Part shown: in pieces, positions 36,403 through 46,315 of the stretch
Position numbering within the stretch: the first letter of the stretch is position 1
How the letters are laid out: each line of letters starts with the position of its first letter
NCBI GenBank assembly: GCA_947489445.1
Contig: CANLDN010000006.1
Coordinates: forward strand, 186,001 to 250,000
Direction of reading: 5' to 3'
Length of the DNA stretch: 64,000 nt
From: an uncultured Paracoccaceae bacterium
GTDB lineage: Bacteria; Pseudomonadota; Alphaproteobacteria; Rhodobacterales; Rhodobacteraceae
Made by a program: the position numbers and the translations under genes
The notes under the pieces: generated by a model
What the model was told of the DNA's origin: nothing
What the model saw: only the letters and a program-made list of their open reading frames with translations
Databases searched by the model: none

Positions 36403-38181
36403 ATGATCAGAACGACGCTTGCGACAGCGCTGGTCTGCTGCCCATTAATGGTGGCAGGACAAGATGTGCGCCTGAATTCCGAAGCCGCGCGAAGCGCGTT
36501 GAGCGAAGCATCGCTTTTGCGCGAACTGCGCCGCAACGACAGCGCCGCACCGCAGGATTTTGTGGCAGCAGCGCGTGCCGATTACCGGCGTCTGCTTACA
36601 GCACTTTATGCCGAGGGGTATTACGGCGGAACGATCTCTATCACGGTGGACGGGGTCGAGGCGGCCAATATATCGCCACTCGCGGCACCATCCACGATAG
36701 ATGAGGTGGTGATCAACGTGACACCGGGGCCACGGTTCACCTTTGGGACCGTATCAATCGCACCGCTGCCACCGGCGGCGGTATTGCCAGTTGATGTAGG
36801 CCCGCGCCGCACAGCGCGATCAGAGCGGGTCCGGTCGGCGGTAAGACAAAGCCTCTCCACTTGGCGCGATCTTGGGTTTGCCAAGGCCCGGGTGACCAAT
36901 CAGCAAATCACCGCACGTCACGACGAAAGCAAGCTCGATATCGACGTAACCCTTGATCCGGGGCCAAGGTTGAGTTTCGGAGCGCTGGTTGTTTCAGGCA
37001 ACGAAGACGTCGACGCCGCGCGGATTCGCCAAATTGCGGGGTTACCGACCGGCCAGGTTTATTCACCCGCCGAAATTGATGCCGCAGAACGCAGGCTGCG
37101 TCGCACCGGCACTTTTGACAGCGTCTCAATCACCGAGGCGGACGAAATCGGCCCTGACGATACGCTCGCCATCAATGCGCAAATCGTCGAATCCAAGCCG
37201 CGTCGCATTGGTTTCGGGTTGGAATTGTCGACCATCGAAGGGCTGACTGTCTCATCTTTCTGGTTACACCGTAACCTGTTGGGTGGTGCCGAACGTCTCC
37301 GGATTGACGGGGAAATAGCAGGGATCGATGGTGAAACCGGCGGAACCGACTATGCGCTGCGCGGTAATTTCACCCGGCCTGCGACCTTTGGTGCCGATAC
37401 GGAATTCTTCATCCAAGGCGAAATCTCACGCGAGGATGAACCAGACTACCTGCTTGATAAAGTGTCGGTAGAGGTTGGCTTTTCGCGCATTCTTACCGAT
37501 GACCTGACGGTCAAGGCAGCGGTCGGCCTGCTGACGGCCCGCGAGGAAAGCGACCTTGGAACCCGGGAATACATCCTGCTGACCCTGCCGCTTGACGCGA
37601 CACTCGATCGCCGCGATGTCCCCACTGATGCGACAGCCGGTTACTATCTCGACGCGTCGCTGACACCATTTGTCAGCCTGCGCGGCGATGTAAACGGGGC
37701 GCGCTTTTTTGGGGATACCCGTGCGTACTACACGCTGGGCGAAACGCTGCCCCTCACCCTTGCCGCACGCGGACAAGTCGGCAGCCTCTTTGCCGCTGGC
37801 GTGGATGAGGCACCGGCCGATTTTCTTTTCTACTCTGGCGGCGGCGGAACAGTGCGTGGCCAGCCCTACAAATCGCTTGGCATTGACAGTCTGGATGGCA
37901 CCGAAACGGTCACCACAGGCGGCACGTCCTTCATCGGTGCCCAGCTGGAGGCACGTTTCTCCATCCGAGGGAACATCGCGCTCGTTGGTTTTTATGATGT
38001 CGGCCATGTGGGCGATACGGCTGTGCCCCTGGAAAACGGCGACTGGCATGCAGGCGCGGGGATCGGGTTGCGCTATGACACTGGAATCGGACCCATCCGG
38101 CTTGATCTGGGCACACCGGCCAGCGGCAGCAAAGCGGGCGAAAGCCTCCAAGTCTATATCGGCATCGGACAAGCGTTTTGA
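36403..38181 (+). CDS. tamA: Autotransporter assembly factor TamA (Omp85 family)
   Basis: A 592-residue outer-membrane protein. A Sec signal peptide (MIRTTLATALVCCPLMVAGQ) is followed by three POTRA-like domains to about residue 260 (DEVVINVTPGPRFTFGTVSI; FGALVVSGNEDVDAARIRQIAGL) and a 16-strand Omp85 barrel to the end. The barrel carries the conserved VRGQPYKSLG-type motif (GGGTVRGQPY), and ends in an aromatic residue (IGIGQAF). TamA works with the inner-membrane-anchored TamB in outer-membrane protein and lipid homeostasis. tamB follows with a 4-bp overlap. Confidence 0.92.
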   Translation: MIRTTLATALVCCPLMVAGQDVRLNSEAARSALSEASLLRELRRNDSAAPQDFVAAARADYRRLLTALYAEGYYGGTISITVDGVEAANISPLAAPSTIDEVVINVTPGPRFTFGTVSIAPLPPAAVLPVDVGPRRTARSERVRSAVRQSLSTWRDLGFAKARVTNQQITARHDESKLDIDVTLDPGPRLSFGALVVSGNEDVDAARIRQIAGLPTGQVYSPAEIDAAERRLRRTGTFDSVSITEADEIGPDDTLAINAQIVESKPRRIGFGLELSTIEGLTVSSFWLHRNLLGGAERLRIDGEIAGIDGETGGTDYALRGNFTRPATFGADTEFFIQGEISREDEPDYLLDKVSVEVGFSRILTDDLTVKAAVGLLTAREESDLGTREYILLTLPLDATLDRRDVPTDATAGYYLDASLTPFVSLRGDVNGARFFGDTRAYYTLGETLPLTLAARGQVGSLFAAGVDEAPADFLFYSGGGGTVRGQPYKSLGIDSLDGTETVTTGGTSFIGAQLEARFSIRGNIALVGFYDVGHVGDTAVPLENGDWHAGAGIGLRYDTGIGPIRLDLGTPASGSKAGESLQVYIGIGQAF

Positions 38182-41100
38182 GGGTACTGGCCATCATATG
38201 CGCCCTGTTGATGCCCATCGCGGCCTTCAGTCAGTCACAAGAAGATCAGGACAAGGGCTACTTGACCGAGCTGATCGAAGACAACCTGTCCGGCGTCAGC
38301 CGCGAGGTGAACATCCTCGGCTTCGCGGGCGCGCTCAGCTCAGAAGCGACCATCGAAGTGTTGACGGTGGCCGACGCCGAAGGGGTATGGCTGACCCTCG
38401 AAGACGTGGTGCTGACATGGAACCGATCTGCATTGTTACGCGGGGCCATCGACGTTGACGAAATCAGTGCCGCCCGCATCATCGTCTCGCGGGCACCAGT
38501 ATCGGAAGATACCGGGCCCGCGCCCGAAGCGACCCCATTTTCCCTGCCCGAACTGCCTGTCAGTGTTTCATTGGGGCAATTGCAGGTCGACCGGATCGAA
38601 CTGAGCGAGGAGTTCCTTGGCGAACCCATCGCCATCAGCCTGAGCGGCACAGCGCAGCTGAGCGGTGGGGAAGGCTCCGCCAATGTCATCGCAACACGGC
38701 TGGGCGACAAGACCGGCGTTTTCGAGATTGACGGCAGCTACGCCAACGAAACGCGGGTCCTTGGCCTGCTGTTGAACCTCGAAGAAGGGGCGAACGGGAT
38801 TGCCGCCCGCATCCTTGATCTGCCTGGCAGGCCGCCCATTGGTTTGCAGATCGAAGGCAACGCACCCATTGACAATTACGAGGCCAGACTGGCCATCGCG
38901 ACCGATGGTCAGGACCGGTTAAGCGGGACTTTCGCACTCACAAACAACGGTGAGCGCGGCGAGGTGCAACTGGACGTTGGCGGTGATATCTCGCCGCTTT
39001 TTGCGCCCGAATATCAGGGGTTCTTTGGCACGGATGCCCGGTTATTCGCCCGCGCCGTCCGCACCGATGATGGGCGCATCGACATCCCCGCGCTGGAACT
39101 GGATGCAGGTCGGGTGGCGCTTTCGGGTGCGATACAGATCGGGGCACAGGGTTGGCCCGAACTGATCCAGCTGGATGGCGGGATCACCGCCAGCGGAACG
39201 GACGCAGTCCTGCTGCCGCTCAGCGGTCCCAAAACCTATGTGGATGGGGCCACTTTGGCGATCAACTACGATGCAGCGCTTTCCGATGATTGGCAGACAG
39301 ATATCACAATCGCAGGGTTTGAACGGCCCGGCCTGTTGATCGACACACTCAGCCTGCGTGGCGGGGGTATTCTCAAACCCGGCGAAGGGGCCGATATCGG
39401 GCAAGTGACCGTCAATCTGCGCTACGGTGCATCCGGGTTGGCGCTGGATGATGCCGGTGCCGCACAGGCCTTTGGCGACACGATCAGCGGTGAATTCGTT
39501 GCCTCCAGAACCGAAGGTGAACCAACGCGCGTCTCAAGTTTCACGCTCTCGGGTGCCGGGGTGGACGCACGGGTCGAAGCGACAATTGATGGCCCCCGCA
39601 GCGGGTTCGAAACAGATGCCACGGCTGATCTGACAATCGACGGTCTGGGGCGTTTTTCAACCCTTTTGGGCCAAGAGCTTGGCGGCGGTGCCACCTTTGG
39701 TGTTCTGGCCCAGATCACCCCGCTTGACGGGCTGTTTAGCATTGTGTTGACGGGCCAGACCGACAACCTCAGCGTCGGCATTCCGCAGATCGACAACGTA
39801 TTGTCGGGCACCGGATCCATCTCTGCCAGCGTCAACCGGAACGAAACCGGCACGCGGCTGGACGGGCTGCAACTACGCACGGATGCGGCTGAACTGACCG
39901 CTGCCGCAGAACTGACCAGCGACGGGGGCAATGCCACCCTGAATGCCCGCGTCAGCGATCTGAGCATGATCGAACCAACATTAACCGGCCCGGCCACGTT
40001 GTCTGGCAATGTCATCCGAAATGCAGCAGGGGTGATTGATTTCGCGTTGAACGGAACCGGCCCCGCCACACGATTTGATGCGGACGGTACTGTCTCACCC
40101 GCCGAAACAGGGCAAACGATCAACGCGCGGGTCAACGCAAATGTCAGCGATCTTTCACGCTATGCGGCCCTGACCAATCGGCCCCTGTCCGGTGCAGCGG
40201 ACCTGAGCTTGCGGGGGGTGTTGCTCAGCGATGGGTTGCGGTTTGATCTGGATGTCGACGCGCAGACGCAAGATGTGATCACCGGTATCGCGCGGGTCGA
40301 CCCTTTGCTGGCAGGCGCAGGGCAGTTGTCAGCAGGCATCGCACGGCCCGCCAATGAAACCGTTCAAATCGCAGATCTGATCCTGCGCACCCCTGCGATT
40401 AGTTTGCAAGGGGACGCAGACCTGCAGTTGGGCGGACCAAGCACGGCAGACCTCGACCTGCGGATCAACGACACCGCCATTTTGGACCCCAGCCTAAGTG
40501 GGCCACTGACGCTTTCGATTGACGCAGACCCTGGCCCCGACAATGCAACAGCACTCGTGCTCAGCGCGACAGGTCCGGGGGTTGATGTCAGCACGGACGT
40601 TGTGATCGGCGCACCAGCGGCAGACTACGAAGTGACAGGCGATATCAGCGCAGACATCGCTGATCTGGCGCAATACGCCACGCTGATCGGGCAGCCCGTG
40701 TCCGGCAGCATTGATCTGACGGCCTCCGGCAGCGTGTTACCGGACCTCAGCCGGTTCGACACCGTGGTCAACCTGCGCAGCGAGGACCTTCAGATCGGCA
40801 ACCCGACAGCCGACCCGCTATTGCGCGGCACCGGGCGCATCAACGCAACCATCGGCCTGTCTGACGGCATTCTGGCTGTGCGCACGTTAGAGGCCACAAC
40901 GCCGCAATTCTCAGTCGTGGGGGCGCTGAACGGCAATGCGGGCTTTGGCCAAGGGCGGTTCAACGCCAGCTTGCGGGATGTCGGTGTGCTGACCGATCAG
41001 ATCAGCGGGCCGGTGCGGGCAACAGGAATGGCATCACTGGATGAAGAGGGCAATTGGGGTGTTGATGCAACGGGCACCGGTCCCGGCGGGTTACGCGCAC

Positions 41101-42437
41101 AGATCGCAGGTCAGGTCAGCCAGACCGGGCAACTCGACCTTGATATCGACGGTAGTGCACCACTCGCGCTGGCCAATGCCGCGATTGACCCACGCAGGCT
41201 CAGCGGGACCGCCAATTTTGATCTTTCTGTGAATGGGCCACCCGCCGTTTCATCGCTCAATGGGCAGGTGACCTTTGCCAATGGGCGGCTGGCGGCCCCC
41301 ACGCTTGCGCAGGCGCTGACAGATATCAGCGGGCAAATCAGCGTCGCAGGTGGCACCGCACAAATCGATCTGGCGACACGCGTCGAAAACGGCGGGCGTG
41401 TAACTATCAATGGACCGGTTGGGCTGACGGCCCCAAACCAGGCCGACATCACCGTGCGGCTCGATGATGTCGTGCTCAAGGATCGGCAGCTATATTCCAG
41501 TTCGGTGGGGGGGCGGATCACGCTCACCGGGCCGCTGGAAAACGGGGCGCGGATCAGGGGACGGTTGGAACTTGGACAAACCGACGTGCAGGTGCCATCC
41601 TCCGCGATCAGCACCTTGGGCGACTTACCCGATGTGATCCATGTGGATGAAGATGCCGCGATACGCCAGACCCTGCGCCGGGCAGGGGCTTTGGACACCG
41701 GCGGTGATGGCGGCGGCGGGCAAGGCGGGAACACGCGCAGGGCCTTCCCGCTCGACATCGTGATTGATGCGCCCTCGCGGATATTCATTCGGGGGCGCGG
41801 TCTTGATGCGGAACTTGGCGGGCGGCTGGATATCGGCGGTACCACGCGCGACGTAATCCCCGTTGGCCGGTTTGAACTGATCCGTGGACGTATCGACATT
41901 CTGCAACAGCGGTTCGAACTGACCGAGGGCAGTGCCACATTGCAAGGGGATTTTGATCCCTACATCCGGCTTGTGGCGACGACCGAAACGGCGACCGGCA
42001 CGGTGATCAACATCATCGTCGAAGGGCCCGCAAACGAACCTGATGTCCGGTTCGAATCCGTTCCGGAATTGCCGCAGGACGAGGTTCTGGCCCAGCTGAT
42101 TTTCGGGCGTGACCTGGAAAGCATCAGCCCCCTGCAGGCGGTCCAACTTGCGGCAGCCGTCAGCACACTCGCGGGCCGGGGGGGCGGGGCCATTGACCGG
42201 CTACGCCAGAACATCGGGCTGGATGACTTTGACGTCACCACCGATGAAGAAGGGGCCGCGGCCGTGCGGGCAGGCAAATATGTGTCTGACAATGTCTATA
42301 CCGACGTGACCGTCACCAGCGAAGGCGAGACCGAAATCAACCTTAATCTGGACCTGACAGATGAAATCACAGCCAAAGGCAGTGTCGATCAGGACGGCGA
42401 AACCAGCGTTGGGGTCTTTTTCGAGCGCGACTACTAA
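38178..42437 (+). CDS. tamB: Translocation and assembly module protein TamB
   Basis: A 1419-residue periplasm-spanning protein of the AsmA/TamB superfamily. The start is a TTG at 38178 that overlaps the tamA stop (TTGA) and opens a signal/anchor sequence (MRVLAIICALLMPIAAFSQ); the first in-frame ATG comes eleven codons later. Most of the protein is a long run of beta-rich repeats (recurring L.L.G.....D) that form a lipid-conducting groove. The C-terminal DUF490 domain is conserved (FELIRGRIDILQQRFELTEGSATLQGDFDP, DEVLAQLIFGRDLESISPLQAVQLA). It pairs with TamA at the outer membrane. Confidence 0.92.
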   Translation: MRVLAIICALLMPIAAFSQSQEDQDKGYLTELIEDNLSGVSREVNILGFAGALSSEATIEVLTVADAEGVWLTLEDVVLTWNRSALLRGAIDVDEISAARIIVSRAPVSEDTGPAPEATPFSLPELPVSVSLGQLQVDRIELSEEFLGEPIAISLSGTAQLSGGEGSANVIATRLGDKTGVFEIDGSYANETRVLGLLLNLEEGANGIAARILDLPGRPPIGLQIEGNAPIDNYEARLAIATDGQDRLSGTFALTNNGERGEVQLDVGGDISPLFAPEYQGFFGTDARLFARAVRTDDGRIDIPALELDAGRVALSGAIQIGAQGWPELIQLDGGITASGTDAVLLPLSGPKTYVDGATLAINYDAALSDDWQTDITIAGFERPGLLIDTLSLRGGGILKPGEGADIGQVTVNLRYGASGLALDDAGAAQAFGDTISGEFVASRTEGEPTRVSSFTLSGAGVDARVEATIDGPRSGFETDATADLTIDGLGRFSTLLGQELGGGATFGVLAQITPLDGLFSIVLTGQTDNLSVGIPQIDNVLSGTGSISASVNRNETGTRLDGLQLRTDAAELTAAAELTSDGGNATLNARVSDLSMIEPTLTGPATLSGNVIRNAAGVIDFALNGTGPATRFDADGTVSPAETGQTINARVNANVSDLSRYAALTNRPLSGAADLSLRGVLLSDGLRFDLDVDAQTQDVITGIARVDPLLAGAGQLSAGIARPANETVQIADLILRTPAISLQGDADLQLGGPSTADLDLRINDTAILDPSLSGPLTLSIDADPGPDNATALVLSATGPGVDVSTDVVIGAPAADYEVTGDISADIADLAQYATLIGQPVSGSIDLTASGSVLPDLSRFDTVVNLRSEDLQIGNPTADPLLRGTGRINATIGLSDGILAVRTLEATTPQFSVVGALNGNAGFGQGRFNASLRDVGVLTDQISGPVRATGMASLDEEGNWGVDATGTGPGGLRAQIAGQVSQTGQLDLDIDGSAPLALANAAIDPRRLSGTANFDLSVNGPPAVSSLNGQVTFANGRLAAPTLAQALTDISGQISVAGGTAQIDLATRVENGGRVTINGPVGLTAPNQADITVRLDDVVLKDRQLYSSSVGGRITLTGPLENGARIRGRLELGQTDVQVPSSAISTLGDLPDVIHVDEDAAIRQTLRRAGALDTGGDGGGGQGGNTRRAFPLDIVIDAPSRIFIRGRGLDAELGGRLDIGGTTRDVIPVGRFELIRGRIDILQQRFELTEGSATLQGDFDPYIRLVATTETATGTVINIIVEGPANEPDVRFESVPELPQDEVLAQLIFGRDLESISPLQAVQLAAAVSTLAGRGGGAIDRLRQNIGLDDFDVTTDEEGAAAVRAGKYVSDNVYTDVTVTSEGETEINLNLDLTDEITAKGSVDQDGETSVGVFFERDY

Positions 42438-42649
42438 ACCGGTATTGTTTGCCAGACCGCACAACTAATGCGGAAATTCAGGCGAAATATTGCCAGAAAA
42501 AGTCATTAATAAACCATATGTTGGCACTTTTTTGATTTTAAAAAGCTGTCCAAAAAGCGATATGGATATCGTATCTACGGTTTCGTATCAGCGAATATGT
42601 TGATTGGTCCAATCAGTTACCGGCGTCGCCGCAAGGAAGGCAGTTTTTT
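42438..42649. other. AT-rich promoter region of the RTX-Hint gene
   Basis: This 212-bp spacer becomes very AT-rich at 42495-42560 (runs of T and A around TTGATTTTAAAAAGC). It leads into an AAGGAAGG ribosome site before the ATG at 42650. I see no terminator hairpin after tamB. Confidence 0.45.
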
Positions 42650-45271
42650 ATGACGATCAGATCCTTCACTGGTTATCTCAATACTGAGCTAACTGGCTTT
42701 AATGACTATCAGAACGGCGACCCCGTCAATATCGGGACCGCATCTGGTATTGAAATTCTGCTTGAAGACAATAACGCTGACCTATTGATCGAAGGCGATG
42801 CCCCCAACGAAAATTCGTCCGACCCGGATAACAACCAGATAGCGTTCGTCCGGGATGCCTCCGGCAATGTTCTTGTCAATGGGTCGGAATTTTTTCTAGA
42901 AGCTACATTTACGTTTACGTTCACGCCCGGTGGGCCGCAATACACTGGCTACTACTTTGAACAGCAGGGCGGCAGTGGGCTTGGTTTCACGATTTTTCCA
43001 CCAGGCGTGCCGACAACTGGCACGGGGACAGTTCAATCTGTCAATTACAATCCTGCGTCAATACCTTATTCCGTCCTCAGTTCTGGCGATGAAATTGTCG
43101 ATGACGGGATTTTTTCCAATCTCGATCTGACAGATAACGACACCATTATCGGTGGTGCCGGTGATGACGTCATTGATGGCGGCGCTGGTGATGACACAAT
43201 CAACGGCAATGACGGTGCTGATACGCTTTATGGCGGCGCTGGCGACGACACCATCGACGGCGGTGGCGGGGCTGACGTCATCTATGGCGATTCGAGTATT
43301 GGCGGCGATGATGTCACCGTCGGTACCGACTATTCCACGATCCCTGATCCGAATGGTGGCGACCCAATCGACGACGAAGACGACCTGAGTGGTGGGGTCA
43401 CGCTAGACGCAGGGACCTCCTCGGTTTCGGTCAGCTTTGTCGATGATGACCTGACCAACGATGCGGCCGTTTTCGAATACAACAACTCGGATACACAATA
43501 TACCGAGGGGCTGAACGATGGCGCGGGCGGCAGCAACAACGCAATATACCTCGGCGGCCCCGGTGCGCCCAACGGTGGAACTGCGGATACATCAACAACG
43601 ACAATCGCATTTACATCAAACGATACCGACTTCACGGACGAGGTGTCGAACGTCAACTTCCGCATTAACGACATTGATACAACCAGCTGGCGCGATATCG
43701 TCACCATCAGGGCGTTTGATGCGAATGGTAACCCGGTTGAGGTGACGTTGACCGGCGGCGCGAACATGACGCTCTCCGACACCGACGGTGTGGCGGGCAA
43801 TGACACCGCTACCGCCAATACCGGCACCGGCAACGCAAACCCTGGCACCGCGGCTTCATCCCTGTTGGTTGAAATCGCAGGGCCTGTGGCCTCCATCGAA
43901 ATTTCCTACGGCAACCTGGGCACTGGCGGTCAACGCATCGACGTGACCGAGATTTTCTTCGATCCAATCCCTGCCGATCAATCGACTGGCTACGACGACA
44001 CGATCGATGGCGGCGGCGGCGCCGACATCATCTTTGGTGAGCTTGGGGATGACACCATCGATGGTGGCTCTGGCAACGACACCATTGATGGCGGGACCGG
44101 CAGCGATACACTGGACGGTGGCAGCGGCACCGACACGATTGATGGTGGCCGTGGTGACGATGAAATCCGGATCAGCAGCGGCACCGATACCATCGATGGC
44201 GGAGAAGGGTCTGATACGTTTACGGCCATAGGTGGCAGCTCGCTGACCGGCGAAACAATCACTGTCACCGTCGATAACAATGGCGATGGGACCATTGTAA
44301 AGGACAGCGATGGCACAACCGACACAGTGACAAGTGTCGAAACCTTCATCGCGGATGAGGCCCCCGCCGAAAACGACCAGATCACACTCACCGCCACCGA
44401 TCTGACAGCCGGTGACGTATCCGGCATTGATGACACCGCGACCGGTACGTTCACCGCCTATAATGGTGGCGCACCCATCAGCTTTGGTGGCCCCGGTCAA
44501 CCGACGATCAGCCAATTGCTTGCGGGCAGCTATGTACGGCCAGACGGGTCGTCCGTACCCGCATCGGGTGACTATGAAATCGATGGCGGCGACGAAAGCG
44601 GCCAGATCGGCAATATCTCATTCGAGAACTTCGAAAATATCGACTTTACCATCGTCTGCTTTGCCAATGGCACGCTGATCCAGACAGATGCCGGGCCGCG
44701 CGCTGTTGAAGACATCCGTATCGGCGATGTGGTACTGACCGCAGATAATGGTCCGCAAACGATCCGCTGGACGGGCAGCAAACAGCTTGACGCGGCCACA
44801 CTTTCGGCCAAACCGAACCTGCGCCCGATCCGGATCAAGGCCGGCGCCTTGGCCGATAACATGCCAACACGCGACCTGATCGTATCGCCGCAACACCGGA
44901 TTTTGGTACGGTCAAAAATCGCGATCCGTATGTTCGATGCGGAAGAGATTTTCGTGCCCGCCAAACATCTGCTTGGCCTTGATGGGGTGGAGGTTGCCGA
45001 TGATATGACATCTGTCACCTATGTTCATATCATGTGCGATGACCATGAAATCGTGCAAGCCGAAGGGGCGCTTGCTGAAACGCTCTATACCGGGACAGAG
45101 GCGATGAAAGCCATGACTGATGAGGCGCGCGAAGAAATCGACGCGATCTTCGGGGATGCGCCCTACATGAACCGGCCCTTGGCGCGTGTGACGCCCAAAG
45201 GCAAACATGCAAAGCGTCTCGTGGAACGGCACGTCAAGAACGACAAGTCGCTTTACACCGCCAGTCTCTGA
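42650..45271 (+). CDS. RTX calcium-binding exoprotein with C-terminal Hint domain
   Basis: An 873-residue acidic protein without an N-terminal signal peptide, as expected for type I secretion substrates. Glycine-rich RTX nonapeptides occur in two blocks, about residues 165-215 (GGAGDDVIDGGAGDD and related) and about 455-525, and would form Ca2+ beta-rolls. Between them is an Asp/Thr-rich beta domain. Residues about 669-810 are a Hedgehog/intein (Hint_2) domain: C670 in CFANGTLIQT starts the module, SPQHRILV holds the conserved His, and AKHLLGLDGV follows. Hint domains of this bacterial type can self-cleave. No type I secretion ABC/MFP genes are adjacent. Such RTX-Hint proteins are frequent in Rhodobacterales; targets are unknown. 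Confidence 0.9.
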   Translation: MTIRSFTGYLNTELTGFNDYQNGDPVNIGTASGIEILLEDNNADLLIEGDAPNENSSDPDNNQIAFVRDASGNVLVNGSEFFLEATFTFTFTPGGPQYTGYYFEQQGGSGLGFTIFPPGVPTTGTGTVQSVNYNPASIPYSVLSSGDEIVDDGIFSNLDLTDNDTIIGGAGDDVIDGGAGDDTINGNDGADTLYGGAGDDTIDGGGGADVIYGDSSIGGDDVTVGTDYSTIPDPNGGDPIDDEDDLSGGVTLDAGTSSVSVSFVDDDLTNDAAVFEYNNSDTQYTEGLNDGAGGSNNAIYLGGPGAPNGGTADTSTTTIAFTSNDTDFTDEVSNVNFRINDIDTTSWRDIVTIRAFDANGNPVEVTLTGGANMTLSDTDGVAGNDTATANTGTGNANPGTAASSLLVEIAGPVASIEISYGNLGTGGQRIDVTEIFFDPIPADQSTGYDDTIDGGGGADIIFGELGDDTIDGGSGNDTIDGGTGSDTLDGGSGTDTIDGGRGDDEIRISSGTDTIDGGEGSDTFTAIGGSSLTGETITVTVDNNGDGTIVKDSDGTTDTVTSVETFIADEAPAENDQITLTATDLTAGDVSGIDDTATGTFTAYNGGAPISFGGPGQPTISQLLAGSYVRPDGSSVPASGDYEIDGGDESGQIGNISFENFENIDFTIVCFANGTLIQTDAGPRAVEDIRIGDVVLTADNGPQTIRWTGSKQLDAATLSAKPNLRPIRIKAGALADNMPTRDLIVSPQHRILVRSKIAIRMFDAEEIFVPAKHLLGLDGVEVADDMTSVTYVHIMCDDHEIVQAEGALAETLYTGTEAMKAMTDEAREEIDAIFGDAPYMNRPLARVTPKGKHAKRLVERHVKNDKSLYTASL

Positions 45272-45384
45272 CCGGCAAAGGGCGCGCAAAAGGTTGCAAA
45301 ACCGCCCCATGGCGCAAGACCGATCAAGCGGATTGCATTGCAATGGGACATTGTAAAACCTGTGAACACCCACAGGAGACAACA

Positions 45385-46212
45385 ATGTCGCTTGCAGACA
45401 AACTGCTTTGGCAGATCGAAATGAGGTTGCACACATCTGTAACCCTTGCGGATCTGTCAGATGCCTGTGCCATCAGCCCCTATCACATGGCGCGCAGTTT
45501 TCGCATGGCCACAGGCCTGGCGCCCATGACCTATCTGCGGGCGCGGCGGCTTTCGGTTGCTGCATCCACATTGGCAAATGGTGACCATGATATCCTCACC
45601 GTCGCGCTTGATGCGCAATACACCTCGCATGAGGCGTTCACCCGGGCCTTTGCCGCCTATTTCGCCACCTTGCCGAACGTGGTGCGCAAGGCACGGTCCA
45701 CCACAAACCTGACCCTGATGGAGCCTTTGCAAATGAACAAAGACATGATCATCGACATCCCCGCCCCCGATATCAAAACCCGGCCCGCCATGCGGATCAC
45801 AGGGCTCAGCACCGCATGCACCTTTGACGACACCAGTGCCATTCCGGGTCTCTGGCAGCAGTTCAATGCACGCGAGGAAGAGGTCGCCGACAATCCCGCC
45901 GCCGCCTACGGTGTCTGCTACGACGCCGATGGCGCAGGCAATTTCCGCTACCTTGCCGGAATGGAACGGACATCAACTCATCCCCTGCCAGCGGACATGG
46001 ACAGCATCGACCTGCCTGCCGGGCGTTACGCGGTCTTCACCCATAACGGCCACATCGCCGATTTGCCCAAAACGATCTACACCGCGTGGAACAAGGGCCT
46101 GTCCGACGCGGGTCTGGAACCGCGACAAGCCCCCGACTTTGAACGCTACGACCGGCGTTTCGACGTGGCCACCGGACGTGGAGCGGTCGAGATCTGGATT
46201 CCCGTGCAGTAA
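45385..46212 (+). CDS. AraC-type HTH regulator with GyrI-like effector-binding domain
   Basis: A 275-residue transcription factor. The ATG at 45385 has an ideal AGGAGACAACA site; the frame opens 42 bases earlier without one. Residues about 5-105 are the double helix-turn-helix of AraC proteins placed N-terminally (TLADLSDACAISPYHMARSFRMATG, VALDAQYTSHEAFTRAFAAYFATLP). Residues about 125-275 are a GyrI-like ligand-binding domain (PAMRITGLSTACTFDD, LPAGRYAVFTHNGHIADLPKTIY, VEIWIPVQ). This order matches Rob/SoxS-like multidrug regulators that sense small lipophilic molecules. It stands alone. Confidence 0.9.
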   Translation: MSLADKLLWQIEMRLHTSVTLADLSDACAISPYHMARSFRMATGLAPMTYLRARRLSVAASTLANGDHDILTVALDAQYTSHEAFTRAFAAYFATLPNVVRKARSTTNLTLMEPLQMNKDMIIDIPAPDIKTRPAMRITGLSTACTFDDTSAIPGLWQQFNAREEEVADNPAAAYGVCYDADGAGNFRYLAGMERTSTHPLPADMDSIDLPAGRYAVFTHNGHIADLPKTIYTAWNKGLSDAGLEPRQAPDFERYDRRFDVATGRGAVEIWIPVQ

Positions 46213-46237
46213 GTGCAGGTTCTGTTCAGCAACAGCG

Positions 46238-46300
46238 GGTTTAATGACGGCTGTGAGCCCAATTTGACCGATGCTGCAATGAGTGCGAATAGCCGCTATC
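46238..46300 (+). repeat. Copy of a dispersed intergenic repeat
   Basis: The block ATGACGGCTGTGAGCCCA and the following GACCGATGCTGC and GAATAGCCGC recur, with mismatches, in the reverse complement of the right arm of the palindromic spacer near 59.58 kb. It lies between the convergent AraC-type and DUF3592 genes. This is a diverged copy with no coding frame. Confidence 0.5.
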
Positions 46301-46315
46301 CCGTGTGAAAGTCTA

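Noticed and set aside
41111..41938. 275-residue minus-strand ORF inside tamB
   Set aside because: It is Ser/Pro/Arg-rich with no domain; the DUF490 frame on the other strand is certain.
43140..44220. Repeat array in the RTX gene as a DNA element
   Set aside because: The periodicity follows glycine-rich nonapeptide codons and stays in frame, so it is protein structure rather than a DNA repeat.
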